A DNA stretch of 14,301 bases. It comes from UBA9732 sp963606545 (GTDB lineage: Bacteria; Spirochaetota; Spirochaetia; Sphaerochaetales; Sphaerochaetaceae). The stretch is taken from the NCBI GenBank assembly GCA_963606545.1, contig CAVCYP010000043.1:1-14301 (forward strand), given 5' to 3'. The position numbers were made by a program, and so were the translations under genes. Numbering within the stretch: position 1 is the stretch's first letter; every line of letters starts with the position of its first letter. The notes beneath the pieces were generated by a model, which saw only the letters and a list, made by a program, of their open reading frames with translations, searched no databases and had not been told where the DNA came from. This document shows positions 1 to 7,071 of the stretch, one piece after another.

Positions 1-987
1 GAAACTACTGTTGAACTTGTTATTGAAGAGCCTGTAAGGCTTGAAGTAGAAGCAAAGCCAGAAGCTGAAGTTGTAGTAAGTTATGTTCCAGTAGAGAAGA
101 AGTATACTCTCTTTACGGAAGGTGACATAACAGTTGTTGCTGATAAGGGCAAGGCTACAATTACATATCCTGCTGAATACATTTCTGAAGCAGACATTGC
201 TACTGCAGCACTTGCAGCCTTTGAGGCTTATAGCTCAGTTTATGATTTAAGTGCTGTTTATTATTCTGTTGAAGATGGTATTCTTACGCTTTACTATCCT
301 GTAGAGTGGGGAACAGAAGAACTTGCACTTGCAGAGAGTAGTGTAATGCAGGTACTTCCTGGTTATGTTGAGGCAGTAATTGCTTCTTATGCTCCAAAGG
401 CAGAAGAACCTGTAGTTGAAGAGGTCACAGCTCAAGTTGTTGAACAACCGGTAGAAGAAAAACCTGCTACAGAGCTGGTCTCTGAGCCAGCTGCACAGCC
501 AGTTGTGGAAGAGATTCCAGCGATTGAGCCAATTACTGAAATGGTTGCTTTAAGTGAGCTTAAGGACATAAAGAAGAATTCTGTTTCTGTTATCTTAAAT
601 CCAAGCGTAAACCTTGCTGGTTTTGGAATAAGCGCAAAGGGTTTCAACTGGGCTTTGGGTGCAAGATATGAATACAATATCAATGAAAAGCTAGCCGTAG
701 GAGGAAAGGTGGTTTACAACTTCAAGTTTGGCTATGCTCAGATCAATGCTCTTGGAAGGTATACCTTCTTGAACCTTGACGAAAAATCAAATGTCTATGC
801 TTTGTTGTCCCTTGGTGTAGATTACACCTTCATGGCAAAGAGGCCAGGTTTTGTTGTTGAGCTTGGTGCAGGTTATGACTATCAAATCCTGGACAACCAC
901 ACAGCCTTTGGTGAGCTTAGCGTTCAGTTCTCAACTATCCGCAGATTTGATATTGCTGCAAGTTTTGGAGTTAAGTATTCCTTCTGA
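1..987 (+). CDS. Outer-membrane beta-barrel protein with Pro/Glu/Val-rich linkers, 5'-truncated
   Basis: The reading frame is open from base 1 to the TGA at 985-987, so the start lies off the left edge; 328 residues are visible. Residues 1-36 and 133-182 are rich in Pro, Glu and Val (PVVEE, PVEEK, EIPAIEP). Between them, about 37-130, sits a soluble-looking alpha/beta stretch beginning YTLFTEGDITVV. Residues 194-328 alternate polar and hydrophobic residues in about eight strands (WALGARYEY, LAVGGKVVYNF, GFVVELGAGYDY) and end in Phe, as is typical of outer-membrane barrels folded by BamA. I infer a barrel anchored in the outer membrane, with the acidic linker and upstream domain in the periplasm or at the surface. 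The internal ATG at 346 is not the real start, because the same frame stays open and protein-like upstream. The exact family is not recognised; an OmpA-like or porin-family barrel is possible. Confidence 0.75.
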   Translation, partial: ETTVELVIEEPVRLEVEAKPEAEVVVSYVPVEKKYTLFTEGDITVVADKGKATITYPAEYISEADIATAALAAFEAYSSVYDLSAVYYSVEDGILTLYYPVEWGTEELALAESSVMQVLPGYVEAVIASYAPKAEEPVVEEVTAQVVEQPVEEKPATELVSEPAAQPVVEEIPAIEPITEMVALSELKDIKKNSVSVILNPSVNLAGFGISAKGFNWALGARYEYNINEKLAVGGKVVYNFKFGYAQINALGRYTFLNLDEKSNVYALLSLGVDYTFMAKRPGFVVELGAGYDYQILDNHTAFGELSVQFSTIRRFDIAASFGVKYSF

Positions 988-1010
988 TGAATACTAATTA
1001 TTAGAAACCT

Positions 1011-1044
1011 AGGACCGGAAGTAGAAATGCCCCGGTCCTTTTTT
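1011..1044 (+). terminator. Rho-independent terminator of the barrel gene
   Basis: The arms AGGACCGG (1011-1018) and CCGGTCCT (1032-1039) pair perfectly over 8 bp, with a 13-nt loop, and are followed by six T (1039-1044). It lies 24 nt past the stop of the upstream + gene. The minus strand also meets this hairpin just after the S41 gene ends, but there it lacks a good T run, so it acts mainly in the + direction. Confidence 0.85.
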
Positions 1045-1056
1045 CTATATTGTATA

Positions 1057-2646
1057 TCAGAGAAGTTCTCCAGTGGCAGCCCAAGTGACTGCGGCAATAA
1101 ATCTATCGTCCTGCTCATTGTTGAGCGGGACGGGGATATCGGGTTGTATGCCGTGGCTCTCGTAGTTGGTTTGGTCGTAGGCTTTGTAGCGGAAGGTGGT
1201 GGTGCGGACGGCTAGCTTGGTGAAGTCGTTTTCGTAGATGCCAGAGTGGTATTCGCCTCTGGGCAAAAGGGCGCAGGTGCCGCCGTACGTGGTGGAGCCA
1301 AAGCGTTTGGAGTTTGGCAGTAGCGTGGAGGCTATTGTTGTGAGTTCTGAGCAGGAGATGGAGCGTCCGTTGGTGATAACTGCAAGGCGACCTTGGTAAT
1401 CTTCTTTGAGTTTTGCATTGTAGTAGTTCAGGTTGAAGTCTGTCCACGGGGTGATATCGTAGCGAGAAAAGCCCATTTTGTACGTGCAGTAGCCTAGGTT
1501 TTTGTCGGAAGCAAAGAAGGCACTCATAAAGAGTTGCATGAATTCCGCTACTCCACCTCCGTTACACCTTAAGTCAAGGACTATGCCGTTGATTGGAACT
1601 TTTGTACCGTCTTTGAGGGTCACATAGTTGTTTGCTACGGCGCTGTTGAGATTCTTAAAGAGGTTGATAACAATATCAATTTGAGCTTTGTGTGTAGCAT
1701 CGAGGTTGTTGTAGGCTATAATAGTTGAAGTTCTGACATTTTCCTTTGCCTGTTCCTTTTCTTCTTCTGTTGCTTTTGAGTCATTGGCTATGGCCATATA
1801 TTTGCAAAAGTAGATAAGATATGGTTTTACAAACTGCGAAAAATAGATGTAAAGGACTCCGTTATTTGTCACGCCGGTACACCAGGAAGTGCCGTCCATG
1901 CCAAATTCATCCACAATGTAGCTGTTCCAGTGGAAGTTCCCGTCTTTTATTACTTTTGTTATCTCTCCGTAGGTTTCTTCAATGAAGGTTTCTGAGCTGG
2001 TGCTAGCGAGATTGTGGAAGGCTCCATTTTCCTGAAGTTTAGCTACTTCCGAGTACCCATCAATAGCCTGATTCCACTTAACTAAGCAATCTTTGCTGGT
2101 ATAGGCCTCATCTGGGCCATTGTTTACAGTGTAATAGGTTTTGGTGCTTGTGATTTTTCCATCCTCATCTTCAGTTCTTTCTTCCGTGTAGATGTTTGGG
2201 AAATCCATGATATCGCCACCGGTTGCTGCCCATTTTTGTAGTACCGCTGGCCGGGCATCTAAGGTATAGCCAAAGTTGTCAGACACAGTTAAATGATAAT
2301 GGTAGTCCGATAGTTTCCAAACAATCTCATTAAAGAGCCTGAAGGCTTTGAAGGAGTCTTCTGGTTTGCTGTAGTCCAGCGCTTTGAATTTATCTATATA
2401 GTTTTTGTAAACGGCATCCCAGTTTGTGTCTTCAAAAGTGAAATGTATGTAATCTTCATTCATTACTGTCCAAAATTCTTCAAAGAGGGAAGGCCAGTCG
2501 TTGCCTTTGAGCTTTGCAGGATCTGTTATGTTTGTTGTTTTTGTAAGCTTTGCAGTTAGAGCTTCTTTAGGATTGTCTGAGCAAGAGGGAAGAAGCAGAA
2601 GTGCAAGTAGGAATAGAATAAGTGTGAATTTTAGGCTGGATTTCAT
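1057..2646 (-). CDS. Lipid-anchored S41 (tricorn/Ctp-type) serine protease
   Basis: 529 residues from the ATG at 2644-2646. That start is preferred over a TTG five codons upstream because GGAGGG lies 7 nt before the ATG. Residues 1-22 are a lipoprotein signal peptide ending LPSC (Cys22). Residues 52-90 resemble the helical region found ahead of tricorn-type cores. DYH (114-116) fits the D-x-H catalytic His motif of the Ser-His S41 branch. GIVLDLRCNGGG (354-365) is the S41 core strand, and SISCSE (429-434) carries the likely nucleophile Ser431 and Glu434. Where Ctp proteases have the catalytic Lys (FGKG), this protein reads YGG, so a Ser-Lys dyad looks absent. No clear PDZ domain is seen; about 130 unrecognised residues sit in its place. 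The protein probably acts in the periplasm or at the cell surface, on unknown peptides. Its start is coupled to the preceding barrel gene. The 3' third is visibly richer in GC. Confidence 0.85.
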   Translation of the reverse strand: MKSSLKFTLILFLLALLLLPSCSDNPKEALTAKLTKTTNITDPAKLKGNDWPSLFEEFWTVMNEDYIHFTFEDTNWDAVYKNYIDKFKALDYSKPEDSFKAFRLFNEIVWKLSDYHYHLTVSDNFGYTLDARPAVLQKWAATGGDIMDFPNIYTEERTEDEDGKITSTKTYYTVNNGPDEAYTSKDCLVKWNQAIDGYSEVAKLQENGAFHNLASTSSETFIEETYGEITKVIKDGNFHWNSYIVDEFGMDGTSWCTGVTNNGVLYIYFSQFVKPYLIYFCKYMAIANDSKATEEEKEQAKENVRTSTIIAYNNLDATHKAQIDIVINLFKNLNSAVANNYVTLKDGTKVPINGIVLDLRCNGGGVAEFMQLFMSAFFASDKNLGYCTYKMGFSRYDITPWTDFNLNYYNAKLKEDYQGRLAVITNGRSISCSELTTIASTLLPNSKRFGSTTYGGTCALLPRGEYHSGIYENDFTKLAVRTTTFRYKAYDQTNYESHGIQPDIPVPLNNEQDDRFIAAVTWAATGELL

Positions 2647-3314
2647 TATTTTACCCTCCAAAGTAGAGCTACGGTGAAAAGTTGGGTAGCGTTGTAAATT
2701 TGGTACTCTCCCACTTCTTGTTGCTTGTTCATGTTAGACAAGTCTTGTTCATGTTCTACTTCTATAATGAGTCTTAGGTTGGGTAGGTCCATGGTAAAGC
2801 CAAGACTTGCTAGAATTCCGTATTCTAATCTGTTCTTGAGCTCTAGGTTGGTGGCTTCGTTGACTTCTTGTGGCTTTTGGTTGAAGTCTACGACCTTCCC
2901 GTTGCTATTGCCTTTATACCACCAGCCTACGTAGGTTCCAAAACTAAGATGGAAAGAAAAACTTTCATCGCAGGGAAGGTAGCAGTTTACGATTAAGGGA
3001 ACAGAGACAAAGTTATTTTCTATGTTTAAATCTATCATCTGCTGCTTGAAGTATCTATCTAAGTGATAATTCTTGGAGGAGATGGAAATTCCGCTTTCAA
3101 GGGCAAAATTATTGGCTATCTGGTAACTGACAGGTACTGAAACTCTTAAGCCTGGTCTGCTGGAGTATTCGTATACCAGGTAAGTATCTCCCGCTATTAT
3201 GTTGTTAACGGTTGCTCCAACTCCAGCTCCAATAAAGAAGCTACCTGTTGGTGCAGAGGCAAAAAGAGATAAGGTTAGAAACAGGGTTAAAACTAGGGTG
3301 ATTATTTTCTTCAT
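2646..3314 (-). CDS. Small outer-membrane beta-barrel protein
   Basis: 222 residues. A classic signal peptide (MKKIITLVLTLFLTLSLFASA) would be cleaved after ASA near residue 21. The mature part has alternating amphipathic strands (GSFFIGAGVGATV, GLRVSVPVSYQI, SVPLIVNCYL, FHLSFGTYVGWWYKG, YGILASLGFTMDL, LRLIIEVEHE, QLFTVALLWRV), consistent with an 8- to 10-strand barrel of the PF13568 (OMP_b-brl_2) type. I infer an outer-membrane protein with no assigned substrate. It lies 61 nt downstream of the MATE gene on the same strand, and its TAA shares one base with the ATG of the S41 protease (TAATG). No convincing Shine-Dalgarno precedes its own ATG, so the start is the natural Met before the signal peptide rather than one set by a ribosome site. 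It could be a partner or substrate-capturing subunit of the coupled protease; that is inference. Confidence 0.72.
   Translation of the reverse strand: MKKIITLVLTLFLTLSLFASAPTGSFFIGAGVGATVNNIIAGDTYLVYEYSSRPGLRVSVPVSYQIANNFALESGISISSKNYHLDRYFKQQMIDLNIENNFVSVPLIVNCYLPCDESFSFHLSFGTYVGWWYKGNSNGKVVDFNQKPQEVNEATNLELKNRLEYGILASLGFTMDLPNLRLIIEVEHEQDLSNMNKQQEVGEYQIYNATQLFTVALLWRVK
2654..2659 (-). promoter_or_regulatory. Ribosome binding site inside the preceding gene that sets the S41 start
   Basis: GGAGGG, read on the minus strand, lies 7 nt before the ATG at 2646. It falls within the last Trp-Arg-Val codons of the barrel gene. Together with the TAATG stop/start overlap it predicts translational coupling, and it decides the S41 start against the upstream TTG. 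Confidence 0.75.
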
Positions 3315-3375
3315 GGCTTTATTATTACGTTTTGTTGTTAAAATTGGGAGAGTTTTGAAGAAATTATTGGGAGAC

Positions 3376-4701
3376 TTATAGTGTTTGAGCTTTGTTTTTG
3401 TAGAAGATTAGGGAAAGCGCTGTTCCTACAGTCCAGCCAATTGGCCAGCTGAGCCAGATTCCAGTGACCTGAAGTGCTGTGCTAGAGAGAAGGTAGGCAA
3501 GGCCTACACGCAAGATGAGGTCTGAGAAGGTGGAAATCATGTAGTATTTCATTATTCCAGCGCCTTTTAGGATGCTGTCTGAGACAATTTTGACGGCTAC
3601 CACTGGATAGAAGATTGGGATAATTCTGAGGAATTGTCGACCAGTTTGAAGGGTTATGAGGGATGGGTTGTCTACAAATAGTTTTAATAGCGTTTCTGGT
3701 AGGAGCTCGTAGAAGAGAATAAAGGGGATGGAGATAATCCAAACCATTTTTATGCCGTTGCTCCAACCTTTGGTGACTCTTTCTGGTTTACGAGCTCCTA
3801 GGTTTTGAGCGGTGAAGTTGGAAACTCCGTTACCTATGGTGGAGATGGAAGTAATGACTAGGTTATTGAGTTTGATGGCGGCAGAGTAGCCTGCAACTAC
3901 GGAGGAGCCAAAGCTGTTGATGATTCCTTGGAGAATGATATTTCCTACGCTGACAAAGCTTTGCTGGATGGTGGAGGGAATTGAAATTGCTATAAAGGCT
4001 TTGAAGAGCCCTTTGTCAAAAAGGGTGGGCTTGTCTGTTGATTTGATGGTGGTAAGGCGTTTCATTACAAATATTAGAGCAAGTACGGCACTTACGCCTT
4101 GGCAAATGAAAGTTGCCCAAGCAACGCCTGCAACGCCTAGGTTTAGCCGCGTTACAAAGAAGATATCCATGAAGATGTTTGCAGTTGAGGAGAAGGCAAG
4201 AAAGACAAAAGGAGTTCTGCTGTCGCCAAGAGCGGAGAAGATTCCGGTTGAAATATTATAGAGAAAGAGGAAAGGAAGGCCCCAAATGTAGATATCTAGG
4301 TAGAGCTTGGAAGCTTTATAGATGTTTGCAGGGGTGTTGATTAGCATTAAGAGCTTGTCCATAAAGACTAGACCAAGGGTCATGAGGAATAGGCAGGTTG
4401 CTAAGGTTGAAAGTAGTGAGGTATAGATGGCACTTTTGACTTTTGTGTAGTCTTTTGCTCCAAAGAGTCTAGAGGTGATGACGGAGCAACCTATGTTGCA
4501 GCCAAAGGCAAAGGCTATAAAGATTAAAGTGATTTCATAACTGTTGCCAACGGCGGCCAGTGCGTCTTCTGATATAAATTTTCCTGCTACAAAGCTATCG
4601 GCTATGTTGTAAAGCTGCTGAAAGACTATGGAGCCAAAAAGCGGCAAGCAAAAATTAAATAGAACCTTACTTGGGTTTCCTACTGTTAAATCTTTATTCA
4701 T
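3376..4701 (-). CDS. MATE family multidrug/cation antiporter
   Basis: 441 residues, the usual MATE length, with about 12 membrane segments arranged as two similar halves. The N-terminus (NPSKVLFNFCLPLFGSIV followed by QQLYNIADSFVAGKF) is the typical MATE TM1 region, with the conserved Gln and Asp. VGNSYEI and SRLFGAKD mark TM2 and the first cytoplasmic loop; FSALGDSRTPF marks the first half, and NFTAQNLGARKPERV repeats the loop pattern in the second half. Known members export drugs or metabolites in exchange for Na+ or H+ across the inner membrane; the substrate here cannot be told. It is the first gene of a minus-strand run with the barrel protein and the S41 protease. A good sigma70-type promoter with a palindrome lies just upstream. 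Only a weak AAGAG precedes the ATG. Confidence 0.9.
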   Translation of the reverse strand: MNKDLTVGNPSKVLFNFCLPLFGSIVFQQLYNIADSFVAGKFISEDALAAVGNSYEITLIFIAFAFGCNIGCSVITSRLFGAKDYTKVKSAIYTSLLSTLATCLFLMTLGLVFMDKLLMLINTPANIYKASKLYLDIYIWGLPFLFLYNISTGIFSALGDSRTPFVFLAFSSTANIFMDIFFVTRLNLGVAGVAWATFICQGVSAVLALIFVMKRLTTIKSTDKPTLFDKGLFKAFIAISIPSTIQQSFVSVGNIILQGIINSFGSSVVAGYSAAIKLNNLVITSISTIGNGVSNFTAQNLGARKPERVTKGWSNGIKMVWIISIPFILFYELLPETLLKLFVDNPSLITLQTGRQFLRIIPIFYPVVAVKIVSDSILKGAGIMKYYMISTFSDLILRVGLAYLLSSTALQVTGIWLSWPIGWTVGTALSLIFYKNKAQTL

Positions 4702-4718
4702 AATGAAGCTCTTGGTGG

Positions 4719-4746
4719 ATGATAAAACTTTTATCTCTTTTGTAAA
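4719..4746 (-). promoter_or_regulatory. Sigma70-type promoter for the MATE gene
   Basis: On the minus strand TTTACA (4741-4746, 5/6 to consensus) and TATCAT (4719-4724, 5/6) are separated by 16 nt. Transcription would begin near 4712, giving a leader of only about 11 nt before the ATG at 4701. This is a pattern match without experimental support. Confidence 0.5.
4721..4735. promoter_or_regulatory. Perfect 15-bp palindrome over the MATE promoter (operator candidate)
   Basis: GATAAAACTTTTATC is a perfect inverted repeat with 7-bp arms and a single central base. It overlaps the -10 box (4719-4724) and fills most of the spacer of the MATE promoter, the usual position for a repressor site. The same 84-bp gap also faces the start of the InlB-repeat lipoprotein on the + strand, so both directions could be affected. 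Confidence 0.4.
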
Positions 4747-4785
4747 AGGCAGAAAGTAATTAGACTTAACCTAGTGGAGACGCGA

Positions 4786-6090
4786 ATGAAGACACAAGTG
4801 AAGAAACGTTTTTTAGGTATCGGGATTTGTCTGCTGGCTTTGGCGGTTTTGGCTGGCTGTAAAATGGACGTGCCAAGTGATGCTGTAAATGTGCTTGGAA
4901 GTTCTGAGCAGGTGTATGTGGTCACGTTTGAGCTTAGGGATGACGTGGGGACTGTAATAAAGCAGACGGCTAAGTTTGATGCTAAGTTGGTGAGGCCAGA
5001 AGATCCAAAGTGGATTGGGCATACTTTTCTTGGGTGGTACTGGGAGAACTCTGAGAAGTGGAGAGACCAAAGTAATGCTGCTGTAAATTTTGATACTGTA
5101 AAGGTTACTGGTAATTATAAAATTCATGCAAGATGGAGAACTAAGGCTAAGTATCAGGTTACCTTTGATTATGATACTGAAGGGGTTGCTAATGGGGTGC
5201 AAACGGTCTACGAAGGGACTGTTATTGCGCAACCGCTGGACCCACAAAGAGATAAGTGCACTTTTTTGATGTGGGTAAATGAGGACGGTAGAGAGTTTGA
5301 CTTTGAACAGCCTATTACCGCTGATACTACTATCAAGGCAAAATGGATTAGAAAAGCCATTTATGATGTGACGTTTGATTGTAATAACGGAACTGCCAAT
5401 GGTGGCTATAGAGTTACGGAAGAAGACGAAGGCTGGAAGGTTCCAAAACCAGAAGATCCAACAAGAGAAGGGGTGGACTTTGATTGTTGGACTTTAGATG
5501 GGAAAGAGTATAACTTTGATGATCCTGTCTCTGGCGATATGACTCTTGTTGCAAGATGGAAGCTTAAAGAATCTTATGAAATTGGTGATACTGGTCCTGG
5601 CGGCGGGTATGTTTTCTATGATAAGGGTAAGACTTCAGATGGCTGGAGGTACTTGGAAGTTGCTAAATACCACATTGGTTACATTATGTATGGTTATTAT
5701 CATAACGAAAGGGGAGAAAATTGTGGAGTTGGCACTTCAACTGCTATTGGGCAAGGAAAAAATAATACTCAGAAGCTTATTGCTGCTATGGGAGAGACGG
5801 CCTATACAACGACTGGGGGCGCTGATAAAGATATTTATGCAGCTAAAGCCTGTGATGATTACAGCTATGGCGGTTATGATGACTGGTTCCTTCCTAGTTC
5901 TGAAGAACTTAATTTGATATACCAAAATCTTTTCTGCTGGAAAAACAAAAGATGGGGAGAGGCCTTTTGGTTCATTTCAAGTTCTGAACAGAACAATGCT
6001 GCTTATATTTCTATGGATTTCAACTTTGGCAAAAGATCTGGATCTGATAAGGGATGGAAAGACTTTGTGCTTCCTGTCCGAGCTTTCTGA
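4786..6090 (+). CDS. Surface lipoprotein with three InlB-like repeats and a C-terminal DUF1566 domain
   Basis: 434 residues from the ATG at 4786, chosen because GGAG at 4776-4779 lies 6 nt upstream; an in-frame GTG at 4774 would overlap that site. The signal peptide ends LAGC (Cys25). Three repeats of about 70 residues follow (43-117, 122-188, 192-259), each opening with a VTF strand and closing with an (A/K)(R/K)W motif (IHARW, IKAKW, LVARW). This is the InlB B-repeat/Listeria-Bacteroides (PF09479) pattern. Residues 264-434 are a DUF1566 (PF07603) domain: EIGDTGPGGGYVFYD, GYDDWFLPSSEE and the ending FVLPVRAF. In other bacteria such proteins are surface-exposed, and the related domain of the Legionella Lcl protein binds sulfated glycans. 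I infer an adhesin-like or sensor lipoprotein. A paralogous single-domain lipoprotein follows 96 bp downstream. Confidence 0.88.
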   Translation: MKTQVKKRFLGIGICLLALAVLAGCKMDVPSDAVNVLGSSEQVYVVTFELRDDVGTVIKQTAKFDAKLVRPEDPKWIGHTFLGWYWENSEKWRDQSNAAVNFDTVKVTGNYKIHARWRTKAKYQVTFDYDTEGVANGVQTVYEGTVIAQPLDPQRDKCTFLMWVNEDGREFDFEQPITADTTIKAKWIRKAIYDVTFDCNNGTANGGYRVTEEDEGWKVPKPEDPTREGVDFDCWTLDGKEYNFDDPVSGDMTLVARWKLKESYEIGDTGPGGGYVFYDKGKTSDGWRYLEVAKYHIGYIMYGYYHNERGENCGVGTSTAIGQGKNNTQKLIAAMGETAYTTTGGADKDIYAAKACDDYSYGGYDDWFLPSSEELNLIYQNLFCWKNKRWGEAFWFISSSEQNNAAYISMDFNFGKRSGSDKGWKDFVLPVRAF

Positions 6091-6116
6091 TTTTTATGAT
6101 TTTTTTAAAAAGGGTA

Positions 6117-6146
6117 TTGCAGTAATGTTTTTTTTGTGATTATTAT
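6117..6146 (+). promoter_or_regulatory. Possible promoter of the second DUF1566 lipoprotein, with T8 in the spacer
   Basis: TTGCAG (6117-6122) and TATTAT (6141-6146) are separated by 18 nt. The spacer contains a run of eight T (6128-6135). No terminator hairpin separates the two lipoprotein genes, so read-through from upstream is also possible. The match is moderate, and AT-rich DNA gives such matches by chance. Confidence 0.35.
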
Positions 6147-6186
6147 TCGCCTTGGTTTTTAAATCCATATAAGGAGAAATGATACC

Positions 6187-6900
6187 ATGAAGAAAAATTT
6201 TAGAATTTCAATGTTGGTGCTTTGCATTTTTGCTACACTTATGATGTTTTCTAGCTGTGATTTACTTGATAAATTTGCAGAGGAAGAAGAAGTAACCTAC
6301 GAACTTGGAGATGAAGGACCTGCTGGTGGAATTATTTTCTACGTTAATCCAAACGCAGAGAAAGATGGTTGGACTTATCTTGAGGCTTATACAATGGATC
6401 TTGATCAGACTACTCAGTTTAGGAACAACAGAATTTGTTTTGGATATTACAAAAAGGGTTCTGAAGAGATTGTTGGTACTGCAAAAAATACTGGTCTTGG
6501 CGCAGGAAAAGAAAACACAGAGAAGCTTTATAAGGCAATGGGTGATAGAACCGGCGTGGATAAGAGTGGTACAACAGAGGGTACCTATGCTGCTCAAATT
6601 TGTTACACTTTTAATCCTAATGGTTATACCGACTGGTATCTTCCAAGTGTAGAAGAAGTTGTAGAGCTTTTGAAGTTCAGTGCTTCAAGCGTGGAAAATG
6701 CTAAGAAGCTTAACCTGGATTTTACTACAACAATAAATAACCAAGAGGTTTCTGGAACAGAAAATTTCTACTATACAAGTAACGAATCACTTACTGAAGG
6801 TTCTAGCTATAGTACTGTTGTTACAATTTCTGGAAAGATTGCAGATGAAATTCCTAGATATGTTAACGATGGAGACATTCGCGTTATCAGAAGATTCTAG
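6187..6900 (+). CDS. DUF1566-domain lipoprotein
   Basis: 237 residues. Signal peptide residues 1-24 end FSSC (Cys24 lipidated), followed by a short acidic tether (AEEEE). The rest is a single DUF1566-type domain: YELGDEGPAGGIIFYV (38-53), DGWTYLEA (60-67), GYTDWYLPSVEE (146-157), YYTSNES (195-201) and the ending IRVIRRF. These blocks line up with the C-terminal domain of the preceding gene in the same order, so the two are paralogs; this one lacks the InlB-like repeats. AAGGAG (6171-6176) lies 10 nt before the ATG, which is a long spacing. The stop is doubled in frame by a TTCTAG tandem (6895-6906). I infer a periplasmic or surface-exposed ligand-binding lipoprotein with unknown ligand. Confidence 0.85.
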   Translation: MKKNFRISMLVLCIFATLMMFSSCDLLDKFAEEEEVTYELGDEGPAGGIIFYVNPNAEKDGWTYLEAYTMDLDQTTQFRNNRICFGYYKKGSEEIVGTAKNTGLGAGKENTEKLYKAMGDRTGVDKSGTTEGTYAAQICYTFNPNGYTDWYLPSVEEVVELLKFSASSVENAKKLNLDFTTTINNQEVSGTENFYYTSNESLTEGSSYSTVVTISGKIADEIPRYVNDGDIRVIRRF

Positions 6901-6942
6901 TTCTAGTTTACTTGAGAAGATATAAAGATATAAAATTCAAAG

Positions 6943-6984
6943 CGTTCTTTGCTGGAGAATTTTCTTCAGTGGAGAACGTTTTTT
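6943..6984 (+). terminator. Rho-independent terminator of the DUF1566 pair
   Basis: CGTTCTTTGCTG (6943-6954) pairs with CAGTGGAGAACG (6967-6978) over 12 bp, including three consecutive G-T wobbles; the inner GAGA/TTTTC bases can extend the stem. Six T follow (6979-6984). It lies 42 nt after the stop. Between stop and hairpin is a tandem 8-mer AGATATAA x2 (6918-6933). Confidence 0.85.
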
Positions 6985-7071
6985 ATTGTTCTTTTGAGCT
7001 CATTTGTTGTACGGTTTTGAACGTTGAGATAAACTGTAGTGAAAGATGGTAGAGATATTTTAAGGTGAAGT

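Noticed and set aside
1115..1447. 110-residue Arg/His/Leu-rich frame on the minus strand
   Set aside because: It is a shifted frame inside the S41 protease gene, has skewed low-complexity composition and no ribosome site; it reflects the local high GC.
2647..2661. TTG start adding five residues to the S41 protease
   Set aside because: Those codons contain the GGAGGG ribosome site for the ATG at 2646, and the lipoprotein signal begins naturally at MKSS.
3343..3373. ATTGGGAG direct repeat (3343-3350 and 3366-3373) between the MATE and barrel genes
   Set aside because: Only two short copies, with no associated promoter or mobile-element feature; chance is likely.
4774..4785. GTG start adding METR to the InlB-repeat lipoprotein
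   Set aside because: The GTG is part of the GTGGAG ribosome site that serves the ATG at 4786.
4813..5247. 144-residue frame on the minus strand
   Set aside because: It is antisense to the InlB-repeat lipoprotein signal peptide and first repeats, and shows no domain.
5546..5917. 123-residue + frame inside the DUF1566 domain
   Set aside because: It is a shifted frame within a gene whose domain motifs are intact in the main frame.
6179..6190. Three-codon minicistron ATG ATA CCA TGA overlapping the start of the second DUF1566 gene
   Set aside because: Its ATG lies only 2 nt after AAGGAG, too close for initiation; the later ATG starts a proper signal peptide.
6895..6933. Tandem TTCTAG and AGATATAA duplications after the second DUF1566 gene
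   Set aside because: Simple short duplications next to a stop codon; they give a back-up in-frame stop but show no sign of insertion or regulation.
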